Assembly: GCF_965657105.1 (NCBI RefSeq)
Contig: NZ_CBFHNB010000083.1
Coordinates: 1 to 6,596 of the forward strand
Source of the DNA: Puniceispirillum sp965657105
GTDB taxonomy: Bacteria > Pseudomonadota > Alphaproteobacteria > Puniceispirillales > Puniceispirillaceae
DNA length: 6,596 nt
Direction: 5' to 3'
Part shown: positions 1 through 5,585 of the stretch, one piece after another
Layout of the letters: the number at the start of each line of letters is the position of its first letter
How positions within the stretch are numbered: position 1 is the first letter of the stretch
Made by a program: the position numbers and the translations under genes
The notes under the pieces: model-generated
Databases searched by the model: none
What the model saw: only the letters and a program-made list of their open reading frames with translations
Told to the model about the DNA's origin: nothing

Positions 1-288
1 GAGGTTTTGTAGCTTATTAGAAATATCTGCGTGGTCTATCGGATATCTATCGATATCTATAGCAGCGAATGATACTCGTTCGTTGTCATCTAGTGGATAA
101 ATACCGATAGGTTGCTTGCCAGTTACATGCTCATCGAAGTTCTGCGCAGTCGATGGTGATTTTTTGGTACGATATACAGGTTTTTGTTTTCCCTCTCTAC
201 CAAGACCTGACGGGTTATATGTTCCATAAGCTTGGCTATACCCTTTGAATAGCTTCATGAAACGGAGAGCATTAGACATCTCAGTCAT
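1..288 (-). CDS. AEP-type DNA primase domain protein (TOTE-like), C-terminal part off the window
   Basis: This reading frame is open from an ATG at 288 to the window edge, giving 96 residues of what must be a larger protein. A strong ribosome binding site (GGAGG) lies 7 bases upstream of the ATG. Residues 10-22 (FMKLFKGYSQAYG), 38-41 (VYRT), 61-67 (IGIYPLD) and 75-81 (AAIDIDR) follow the order of the N-terminal half of archaeo-eukaryotic primase domains as found in TOTE-type and phage or plasmid replication proteins. D78 and D80 would be the metal-binding DxD pair. The start overlaps the stop of the AlpA-like gene (ATGACTGA), so the two are probably translationally coupled. In this family a helicase or nuclease domain often follows, but that part is outside the window. 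The primase assignment is pattern recognition from a partial protein. The role, priming replication of a mobile element, is inferred. Confidence 0.6.
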   Translation of the reverse strand, partial: MTEMSNALRFMKLFKGYSQAYGTYNPSGLGREGKQKPVYRTKKSPSTAQNFDEHVTGKQPIGIYPLDDNERVSFAAIDIDRYPIDHADISNKLQNL

Positions 289-469
289 TTTGCGCCTCCA
301 TATTGGCAAACCAGTCTCGGACTTGGCTTGCATAAAAAAGAGGTTCTTGGCCGGATGCTTTCAGTGGCTTGGGAAAGCGTCTTGTCTTAATCCATCTTTT
401 TATCGTGCTGTGGCTAACGCCAAGTTCATCGCACAGACGACTGCGCGGAATTACGTTTAATTGCTGCAT
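281..469 (-). CDS. AlpA-like helix-turn-helix regulator / excisionase-like protein
   Basis: A 62-residue DNA-binding protein. Residues 8-30 (SRLCDELGVSHSTIKRWIK and following) form a MerR/AlpA-type helix-turn-helix. They are followed by the usual basic wing with RRFPKPLK and, near the C terminus, a FYASQVRDWF segment, which is the typical end of AlpA-family proteins. The length fits the family (about 60-75 residues). The ATG at 469 is preceded by AGGAG at 7-bp spacing, which fixes the start. Proteins of this family activate or repress integrase and excision genes of prophages and integrative elements, and usually sit beside integrase or replication genes. Here it precedes and overlaps a primase-like gene, which supports a mobile-element context. 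A promoter candidate lies about 145 bp upstream. Confidence 0.75.
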   Translation of the reverse strand: MQQLNVIPRSRLCDELGVSHSTIKRWIKTRRFPKPLKASGQEPLFYASQVRDWFANMEAQND

Positions 470-524
470 AATATACTCCTATGCGCTCTAAAATTTTTGA
501 ATTTTGCAGCGCAGCCTTTGGGAG

Positions 525-560
525 CAGTGGCGGCCTACGTGATCCACTGTGCAGCTTTTT
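525..560. repeat. Hairpin in the leader of the AlpA-like gene
   Basis: CAGTGG (525-530) and CCACTG (544-549) form a 6-bp stem with a 13-base loop. On the plus strand the stem is followed by TGCAGC and then a run of five T (556-560), which is weakly terminator-like. On the minus strand it lies in the approximately 138-base leader upstream of the AlpA-like ATG. A role in attenuation or in stopping plus-strand transcription into the element is possible but unproven. Confidence 0.25.
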
Positions 561-585
561 GAATACGGCTTGACTGATGCCTAAA

Positions 586-607
586 AGTTGGATGCTCATG
601 CTCAACT
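586..607. repeat. Inverted repeat at the expected transcription start of the AlpA-like operon
   Basis: AGTTG at 586-590 pairs with CAACT at 603-607. Between them lies a duplicated ATGCTC (592-597 and 598-603). The site lies immediately downstream of the -10 box on the minus strand, where a repressor operator would block transcription. The arms are only 5 bp, so it could be chance. Confidence 0.25.
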
Positions 608-613
608 ATGAAC

Positions 614-642
614 AGATTACGTGAAGTGGATTCTTCTGTCAA
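614..642 (-). promoter_or_regulatory. Sigma70-like promoter for the AlpA-like/primase gene pair
   Basis: On the minus strand, TTGACA (642-637) is separated by exactly 17 bases from TAATCT (619-614). This is a perfect -35 box and a good -10 box at ideal spacing. It points toward the AlpA-like gene, whose ATG is about 140 bases beyond the expected transcription start near 607. No other promoter of comparable quality was seen upstream of that gene. Confidence 0.5.
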
Positions 643-670
643 ACTATAAAAATTCATAAGTTATTGTATT

Positions 671-730
671 TATGCAATTATATAGGATTATATGGGATTG
701 TCTGGGACGTTATGCAACCATATACAACCA
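671..730. repeat. AT-rich block with direct and inverted short repeats (possible recombination site)
   Basis: TATGCAA occurs at 671-677 and again at 711-717, exactly 40 bases apart. TATATGG (689-695) is the inverse of CCATATA (718-724). ACAACCA/GCAACCA-type units repeat at 713-730. Clustered short direct and inverted repeats beside an AlpA-like gene are what an attachment site with integrase arm sites can look like, but no second copy or integrase is in the window, so the assignment is speculative. Confidence 0.2.
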
Positions 731-797
731 TGCAGCACTCGTCTGTCGCGGGTTTACAAACAAAACTCTCTGCCACCGCCTCTACCAACCCATCAAA

Positions 798-943
798 GGT
801 CCGCGGTCCGAGGCGCAAGCCCGGCCAATCTAGGCCCCACCCTTTCAGTAAAGTCCAAAGCTGATTAAGAAACGCCCTAAGTAACCCCGGTCCGTGGTCC
901 ACGGTCCACGGTCCTTGGCTCAAGGTCCGAGGGTCACGGACCT
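798..943. repeat. GGTCC-type palindromic repeat cluster
   Basis: Copies of a GGTCCRYGG-like unit occur at 798-813 and densely at 889-943. In the second block GGTCCGTG (889-896) is the exact inverse of CACGGACC (936-943). An inner hairpin CCTTG-GCT-CAAGG (913-925) sits between them, so the whole 55-bp block can fold into a nested stem. The composition is much more GC-rich than the surrounding DNA. It resembles intergenic repeat families seen in several bacterial genomes, but I cannot name the family. Confidence 0.55.
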
Positions 944-955
944 ATGTGTTTGGAA

Positions 956-997
956 CTTGGCCCTCGAACCTCGGAGCTTGGCCCTCGAACCTCGGAG
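956..997. repeat. Perfect 21-bp tandem duplication
   Basis: Positions 956-976 and 977-997 are identical 21-bp units (core CCCTCGAACCTCGGAG). A partial third copy, CTTGG, follows at 998-1002. The unit contains CGAACCTCG-type words related in composition to the GGTCC cluster just upstream. Confidence 0.9.
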
Positions 998-1004
998 CTT
1001 GGTT

Positions 1005-1028
1005 CAGGTAAGGTTGCAGGTAAGGTTT
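1005..1028. repeat. 12-bp tandem duplication
   Basis: CAGGTAAGGTTG (1005-1016) is followed directly by CAGGTAAGGTTT (1017-1028), identical at 11 of 12 bases. It adjoins the 21-bp tandem repeat, so the region seems prone to slippage or recombination. Confidence 0.8.
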
Positions 1029-1090
1029 TGATAGTTGACCATATGTGACAATATGATAAGCTATTGATATAAATAGATTCAGTCATGAAT

Positions 1091-1132
1091 TGGCGCTTCG
1101 GGTAGGCATCGAACTTCTTCCCGAGCGCGCCA
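1091..1132. repeat. Imperfect hairpin
   Basis: TGGCGC (1091-1096) pairs with GCGCCA (1127-1132), and TCGGG (1098-1102) with CCCGA (1120-1124), with a small bulge between and a 17-base loop. No T-run follows on either strand, so a standard intrinsic terminator is unlikely. The right arm is part of a 20-base sequence that recurs at 1997-2016. Confidence 0.4.
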
Positions 1133-1136
1133 TTTC
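1117..1136. repeat. Dispersed 20-bp repeat, copy 1
   Basis: CTTCCCGAGCGCGCCATTTC matches 1997-2016 at 18 of 20 positions in direct orientation. The two copies bracket the AbrB-like remnant and the YqaA-family gene. Confidence 0.5.
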
Positions 1137-1221
1137 TCAAAAAATAATAACATTTATCAGCGCTTTGTGATCCACAGCGTCACTTAAAAATGTTTGCGAA
1201 TATCATCCTTCGAACATCATC

Positions 1222-1414
1222 ATGCGAACCTTCGCATTGGTTCTGTTGCTTGGTGCGCCAATTCTGGGCGCTGGACACCACGTGTGTGAATTTTCCATGC
1301 GCATAACGCGGTATGGCCGTGAAGCGCTATGATTTGTTTCTGGCCTATGCGCCATCTGGCCTGAGCCAAACCTATCTAGCGGCTATGGCTTTGATAAAAC
1401 ATAAACGTGATTGA
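1222..1414 (+). pseudogene. Possible frameshifted remnant of an AbrB-family membrane protein
   Basis: Two short open frames follow each other out of phase. The first (1222-1332, 36 codons) begins hydrophobic with FALVLLLGAPILGAG. The second (1313-1414, 33 codons) contains LFLAYAPSGLSQTYLAAMAL. The second strongly recalls the conserved AYAPGGLxEMxLIAxAL signature of the AbrB (ammonia monooxygenase-like, PF05145) membrane family. The family usually has about 350 residues in two repeats, so only fragments would remain here. No ribosome binding site is visible for either frame. The second frame's stop (1412-1414) overlaps the GTG start of the next gene. This identification is from motif resemblance only and could be chance. 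Confidence 0.35.
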
Positions 1415-1919
1415 GCAATATAATTGGATAGAATACTTTTCTGCTTTATCGTCACCTCAAAGGCAAGCCTATCGTTATCTTCGGTGTGTAAAGTTGTATA
1501 TTTCTCTCTTCATTAGCGCATTTTTGGCAGCAACAATTCTTCCGGCACAGTCTGAAGCATTACTTGCATATCAAGTTTCTATTGCTCCTGATCTTGTTTT
1601 AAAACTGGTTGCAATAGCCACTGCTGGGAATGTGCTGGGCGCAATTGTAAATTGGTGGCTTGGCAAGCTAACGGCAAATGTTAGACAGAAAAGCTGGTTT
1701 CCTGTTAGCGAAAAAAAACTCCTCAAAGGAGAGTTATATTACAAGAAATTTGGACGTTACTCTTTGCTGTTGAGCTGGGTACCATTTATAGGTGACCCGA
1801 TAACGGTTGTGGCAGGAATATTGCGCGAGCCATTATGGTCTTTCATTATCTTGGTCACCATATCCAAATGCACCCGCTATCTTGTTGTTGTCGGCCTTGT
1901 ATCGACTGTGTTTGCATAA
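1407..1919 (+). CDS. yqaA: YqaA-family inner-membrane protein (DedA/VTT-like)
   Basis: A 170-residue integral membrane protein of the YqaA family (COG1238), related to SNARE-associated/DedA proteins. Family signatures are clear: FLAATILPAQSEALL (about residues 40-54), GNVLGAIVNWWLGK (about 73-86, with the re-entrant-loop glycine pattern), YYKKFGRYSLLLSWVPFIGDP (about 111-131) and VAGILREPLWSF, then a final membrane segment with KCTRYLVVVGL. The best-known homologue, E. coli YqaA, has 142 residues; its function is not established, although the wider superfamily includes lipid carriers. The start is uncertain. GTG at 1407 has no clear ribosome binding site but overlaps the preceding stop (GTGATTGA). 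TTG at 1494 would give 141 residues, close to E. coli. Longer family members have a similar N-terminal YDW..SLA region, which favours 1407. The gene stands alone, 236 bp before cysD. Confidence 0.8.
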   Translation: MIEQYNWIEYFSALSSPQRQAYRYLRCVKLYISLFISAFLAATILPAQSEALLAYQVSIAPDLVLKLVAIATAGNVLGAIVNWWLGKLTANVRQKSWFPVSEKKLLKGELYYKKFGRYSLLLSWVPFIGDPITVVAGILREPLWSFIILVTISKCTRYLVVVGLVSTVFA

Positions 1920-1996
1920 TTACATAATAAGCATTAAGCAAAATAATCCCCACAGTTACATTCCAAAATGCACATGATAACAATAGATTAACCTAA

Positions 1997-2016
1997 CTTC
2001 CCAAGCGTGCCATTTC
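1997..2016. repeat. Dispersed 20-bp repeat, copy 2
   Basis: CTTCCCAAGCGTGCCATTTC is the second copy of the element at 1117-1136 (two substitutions). Here only the right arm of the earlier hairpin is present. It lies about 140 bp upstream of the cysD start. Confidence 0.5.
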
Positions 2017-2065
2017 CACCACAATATGCCGCCATTGACCCAAACCAAACTATCAAACTTGTCGT

Positions 2066-2101
2066 AATATGCAAATTTTCGTCAATACTCTTGTGCATAT
2101 T
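2066..2101. promoter_or_regulatory. Inverted repeat upstream of cysD, possible operator
   Basis: AATATGCA (2066-2073) and TGCATATT (2094-2101) are perfect 8-bp inverted arms separated by 20 bases. The right arm touches the candidate -35 box of the cysD promoter. A further AATATGC occurs at 2023-2029. The placement suits a dimeric or tetrameric regulator, perhaps of the sulfur operon, but the regulator is unknown. Confidence 0.35.
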
Positions 2102-2127
2102 TGAAAATAGTATAAATTAACTATAAT
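2101..2127 (+). promoter_or_regulatory. Candidate promoter of the cysD-cysNC operon
   Basis: TTGAAA (2101-2106) and TATAAT (2122-2127) resemble sigma70 -35 and -10 boxes, 29 bases before the cysD ATG. The spacing is only 15 bp, shorter than ideal, and the stretch is AT-rich, so other pairings (for example a -10 at 2111-2116) are possible. Confidence 0.3.
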
Positions 2128-2155
2128 ATTTTAAATAAATACAAATTGCGACAAA

Positions 2156-3637
2156 ATGAACTTTGATATTATAGCGCGCGACAAAACCCAGATTTGGACA
2201 ACGCGCACAATCGCGCGCGAACTTTATGGGTCTGATACGCCAGCTAACATCAAAAAGACAGAGCGTTGGCTTACCGAACAAGGCTTGAGCTTCCCCTTGC
2301 TTGATGAAACCGCACTGATTGATGAGCACCAGCGCGGTGCTAAAGTGAACGTCACCGAACATATTATCAGAACAGCACGCAGAAAACGGCACTCTGTTTT
2401 ATTTGTAGCTATGCACACCCTCGCATCGGGAACGGCGATTCTTTTTGCCAATGATGGCCGTAACGGGCGGCGCTGGATTTTTCTTGAGGGATCCAACCCT
2501 ACATATCAAACATTAGAACCAGCCCTGAAACGCTTGGCTTTGGGAGAAGACAAAAACACCATTATTGTGCCATCTGGCGCGTTGGTTGCTATTTGCCGGG
2601 CCCTTTGCCGGGCGTGGCGATGCCATCAAATCAACCTTGGCAACGCTCATGAATTGCGCCTGGCCTTGGAAGTTTACACACATGGGCATGATGACATATA
2701 TGCTTATGTAGATGCGACGTTACGTCATAAACCGTCTGCTGACATAACCCATCTTGATCGTCTTGAGGCAGAAGCCATTTATATTATGCGCGAGGTGATT
2801 GCCGAAGCGGACAACCCTGTCATGCTATATTCGGTGGGCAAAGATTCTCAGGTTATTTTGCATTTGGCGCGCAAGGCATTTTACCCAAGCCCACCGCCTT
2901 TTCCCCTTCTTCACATAGACACGCGCTGGAAATTTCAGGCGATGTACGATTTTCGCGATTATATGGCGCGCGATAGTGGTATGGATTTGCTGATCCATAC
3001 AAACCCCGAGGGCATCGAGAAGAACATCAATCCATTTGATCATGGCTCGGCGATCCACACAGACATCATGAAAACCATGGCGCTAAAGCAAGCCCTTGAG
3101 CATTATAATTTCGATATGGCTTTCGGCGGCGCACGACGTGATGAAGAGGCGTCACGCGCTAAAGAGCGCATTTGCTCATTCCGCACAGCCGCACATCGCT
3201 GGGATCCCAAAAATCAACGCCCCGAGCTATGGCACCAGTATAATTTGCGCAAACACGCAGGCGAGAGCATCCGCGTCTTTCCCATTTCGAACTGGACTGA
3301 ATTAGATATTTGGCAATATATCTATCGCGAACAGATACCGATTGTGCCGCTTTACTTCGCGGCAGAGCGCCCCGTCATCGAACGCGATGGCATGCTCATC
3401 ATGGTTGATGATGATCGATTAGAACTTCAGAAAAATGAGACGATTCATATCAAGAAAGTGCGGTTTCGGTCGCTTGGTTGCTATCCCTTGGCTGGCGCAA
3501 TGGAATCAGACGCTGACGATTTAGCTTCCATTGTAATAGAACTTGCTAACGCCAAAACGAGCGAACGCCTTGGTCGTGCCATCGATACGGATTCTTTGGC
3601 ATCAATGGAAAAGAAAAAGCACGAGGGCTATTTCTAA
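2156..3637 (+). CDS. cysD: Sulfate adenylyltransferase subunit 2 (CysD) with a novel ~197-residue N-terminal extension
   Basis: Small subunit of ATP sulfurylase, which makes APS from sulfate and ATP with its GTPase partner CysN. Residues 198-493 are a complete CysD domain: THLDRLEAEAIYIMREV at its start, PP-loop SVGKDS at 226-231, FPLLHIDTRWKF, AFGGARRDEEASRAKERI, WDPKNQRPELWH, RVFPISNWTELDIWQYI, SLGCYPLAGA, and the usual terminal SMEKKKHEGYF. This part alone matches E. coli CysD in length (296 residues from the THL motif). Residues 1-197 are extra. They begin helix-turn-helix-like (TTRTIARELYGSDTPANIKK, then ERWL, about 15-44). An alpha/beta-looking region follows, with SVLFVAMHT (about 80-88), RRWIFLEGS and TIIVPSG, then a Cys-containing helix (C147, C151, C156). 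I do not recognise this extension. No in-frame ATG lies just before the CysD domain, and no ribosome binding site precedes the ATG at 2156. The stop overlaps the cysNC start by one base. Confidence 0.93.
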   Translation: MNFDIIARDKTQIWTTRTIARELYGSDTPANIKKTERWLTEQGLSFPLLDETALIDEHQRGAKVNVTEHIIRTARRKRHSVLFVAMHTLASGTAILFANDGRNGRRWIFLEGSNPTYQTLEPALKRLALGEDKNTIIVPSGALVAICRALCRAWRCHQINLGNAHELRLALEVYTHGHDDIYAYVDATLRHKPSADITHLDRLEAEAIYIMREVIAEADNPVMLYSVGKDSQVILHLARKAFYPSPPPFPLLHIDTRWKFQAMYDFRDYMARDSGMDLLIHTNPEGIEKNINPFDHGSAIHTDIMKTMALKQALEHYNFDMAFGGARRDEEASRAKERICSFRTAAHRWDPKNQRPELWHQYNLRKHAGESIRVFPISNWTELDIWQYIYREQIPIVPLYFAAERPVIERDGMLIMVDDDRLELQKNETIHIKKVRFRSLGCYPLAGAMESDADDLASIVIELANAKTSERLGRAIDTDSLASMEKKKHEGYF

Positions 3638-5520
3638 TGAATAGTCAGCAGACGAACATTGCGCGCGCAAATCAATATCTAACTGATCAGACAAAACTGA
3701 GCACACTTCGGTTTATAACATGCGGTAGTGTTGATGATGGCAAAAGCACACTTATCGGCCGCATTTTGTATGAAGCACAAATACTTTTCGAAAATCAGAT
3801 CGAAACCCTGAAAAAAGAATCGATGAAAAGCGGCACCCAGGGCAATGAAATCGATTTTGCATTGCTGTTAGATGGGCTTGAAGCCGAGCGCGAACAAGGC
3901 ATCACAATTGATGTTGCCTATCGATATTTTACCACAAAGCGGCGGAAATTCATCGTTGCCGATACGCCAGGACATGAACAATATACACGGAATATGGTGA
4001 CTGGTGCCTCTACCGCTGATGTAGCGGTAATCCTTGTCGACGCCCGCAAAGGCATTCTCGAGCAAACCCGCCGGCATTCGATAATTTGTTCAACCCTTGG
4101 CATTAAACGAATTGTTTTGGCCATCAATAAAATGGATCTCGTAGATTATGACCACGATATCTTCGATCACATAGAAGATGATTATCGATCCTTTGCCAAT
4201 CAGCTTAATTTTGAGTCAATCACCCCTATCCCGATATCGGCTTTAAACGGCTGTAATATTCTCCAGCAGGCCACGCAAACTGAATGGTATAAAGGCCCAA
4301 CCCTAATGGGGTTTCTTGAGACCGTTGAAACACGCCGCCTTTTAACAGATGATCCCTTCCGCATGCCTGTACAATGGGTCAACCGTCCTAACTTGGACTT
4401 CAGAGGCTTCGCTGGCACGATTGCGGCTGGCCACATAAAGATAGGGCAGAATGTGCGCATTCTGCCTTCAGGCGAGACCGCAAACATAAAAGAGATTTTG
4501 CTATTTAAAGACGCACTTTCATATGCCGAGGCCGATCAAGCCGTCACACTCACCCTAGACCGAGAGATAGATATATCACGCGGTGATGTTATCGTTGCCG
4601 CTGATGCGCCCGCCGAAATCTCTGACCATTTTGAAATAGAACTTATGTGGATGGATCAAGAGCCTGGATATTCAGGCCGCTCATATTTATTGAAACTTGG
4701 CACCTCACTTGTCAGTGCGCAAATCACCGACATTAAGCATAAGATCAATATAAACAGCTACGAAAAACTATCTGCGAACAAGCTTGAACTCAACGATCTC
4801 AGCGTTGTGACACTAAAGACAGACCAGCCGATCACATTTGAAAAATACAAAGACTGTGCCGGCTTAGGTGGGTTCATCTTAATCGATCGCATGAGCAACC
4901 AGACTGTTGCTGCTGGGATGATCAAATTTGCACTTCGGCGTGCCCGTAATGTGCATGTGCACAAGCTCGATATTGATAAATCGGCGCGCCAGAGTCTCAA
5001 TGGCCACAAAAGTAAAGTGCTTTGGTTCACCGGGCTTTCAGGTTCAGGCAAATCAACAATCGCAAACGCGCTAGAATTAGAACTTCATAGCAGAGGTATT
5101 CGCACCTATATCCTTGATGGAGATAATATACGCCATGGCTTAAACAATGATCTTGGATTTACAGATGCAGATCGTGTTGAAAATATTCGCCGGATTAGCG
5201 AAGTCGCCAAATTGATGGTGGATGCTGGCATTGTTGTCATCACTGCTTTCATTTCACCATTCAAAGCTGAACGCACTATGGCGCGCGCTTTATTTGAAGA
5301 TGGTGAATTTATAGAAGTGTTTGTCGATACGCCGCTTGCATTAGCCGAGTCACGTGACCCGAAAGGTCTTTATAAAAAGGCTCGCAAAGGTGAATTGCCG
5401 AACTTTACCGGAATCGACAGCCCTTACGAGGCACCTGATAACCCAGAGATGCGGGTTTATACAGATACACAAGACCTAGATGTAATTGTAAAATCACTTA
5501 TAGCGCAGATGGAATTATAA
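3637..5520 (+). CDS. cysNC: Bifunctional sulfate adenylyltransferase subunit 1 / APS kinase (CysN-CysC, NodQ type)
   Basis: A 627-residue fusion that completes sulfate activation in the cytoplasm. The CysN part is the regulatory GTPase of ATP sulfurylase: G1 loop GSVDDGKS (30-37), the region around EREQGITIDVAYRYF, G3 DTPGHEQ (109-115), G4 NKMD (164-167), and two EF-Tu-like beta-barrel domains (about 240-435, beginning PFRMPVQWV). The CysC part (about 455-627) phosphorylates APS to PAPS. It has a Walker A P-loop GLSGSGKS (466-473), DGDNIRHGLNNDLGF, the FISPFKAER segment containing S540 (aligned with the phosphorylated serine of E. coli CysC), and KGLYKKARKGELPNFTGIDS near the end. Both halves look intact, and length and order match NodQ/CysNC proteins. 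The ATG overlaps the cysD stop (TAATG), with a GAGG about 10 bases upstream inside cysD, so the subunits are probably translationally coupled. Confidence 0.96.
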   Translation: MNSQQTNIARANQYLTDQTKLSTLRFITCGSVDDGKSTLIGRILYEAQILFENQIETLKKESMKSGTQGNEIDFALLLDGLEAEREQGITIDVAYRYFTTKRRKFIVADTPGHEQYTRNMVTGASTADVAVILVDARKGILEQTRRHSIICSTLGIKRIVLAINKMDLVDYDHDIFDHIEDDYRSFANQLNFESITPIPISALNGCNILQQATQTEWYKGPTLMGFLETVETRRLLTDDPFRMPVQWVNRPNLDFRGFAGTIAAGHIKIGQNVRILPSGETANIKEILLFKDALSYAEADQAVTLTLDREIDISRGDVIVAADAPAEISDHFEIELMWMDQEPGYSGRSYLLKLGTSLVSAQITDIKHKININSYEKLSANKLELNDLSVVTLKTDQPITFEKYKDCAGLGGFILIDRMSNQTVAAGMIKFALRRARNVHVHKLDIDKSARQSLNGHKSKVLWFTGLSGSGKSTIANALELELHSRGIRTYILDGDNIRHGLNNDLGFTDADRVENIRRISEVAKLMVDAGIVVITAFISPFKAERTMARALFEDGEFIEVFVDTPLALAESRDPKGLYKKARKGELPNFTGIDSPYEAPDNPEMRVYTDTQDLDVIVKSLIAQMEL

Positions 5521-5585
5521 TGGTTTGATTGCTAATCATCGGCAAAAAAACATGACATATTCGATACAATTTGGGATTGAACATT

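Larger units (their letters stand above)
470..1221. other. Gene-poor, repeat-rich boundary region
   Basis: No convincing intact protein gene is visible here on either strand. The longer open frames are low-complexity translations of the GGTCC-type repeats (for example repeated SSEVRGP on the minus strand). The stretch contains the minus-strand promoter and leader of the AlpA-like gene (about 470-642), an AT-rich block with short repeats (about 660-735), GGTCC-rich palindromic repeats (798-943), tandem duplications (956-1028) and an imperfect hairpin (1091-1132). No tRNA, integrase, CRISPR or rRNA was recognised. It reads as a junction between a mobile element to the left and conserved genes to the right. 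Confidence 0.55.

Noticed and set aside
426..599. A 57-codon minus-strand frame beginning MSIQLLGISQAVFKK, overlapping the start of the AlpA-like gene by 44 bp
   Set aside because: No good ribosome binding site, no recognised family, and it overlaps out of frame a gene with a clear start. It could be a small leader protein, but support is too weak.
678..923. An 81-codon minus-strand open frame
   Set aside because: Most of its upstream half translates the GGTCC repeats, giving low-complexity Trp/Gly/Pro-rich sequence, and no family is recognisable.
1091..1136. tRNA 3'-end-like sequence with GCGCGCCA and a TCGAA word
   Set aside because: The parts do not fold into a T-arm and acceptor stem on either strand, so it is listed only as a hairpin.
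934..1140. A 68-codon minus-strand open frame ending in SSEVRGP repeats
   Set aside because: The repeated residues are just the 21-bp tandem DNA repeat read through; no ribosome binding site or family signature.
5521..5585. Terminator between cysNC and cysQ
   Set aside because: TGATT-GCT-AATCA makes only a 5-bp AT-rich stem and is followed by A-rich, not T-rich, sequence, so cysQ is probably part of the same transcript.
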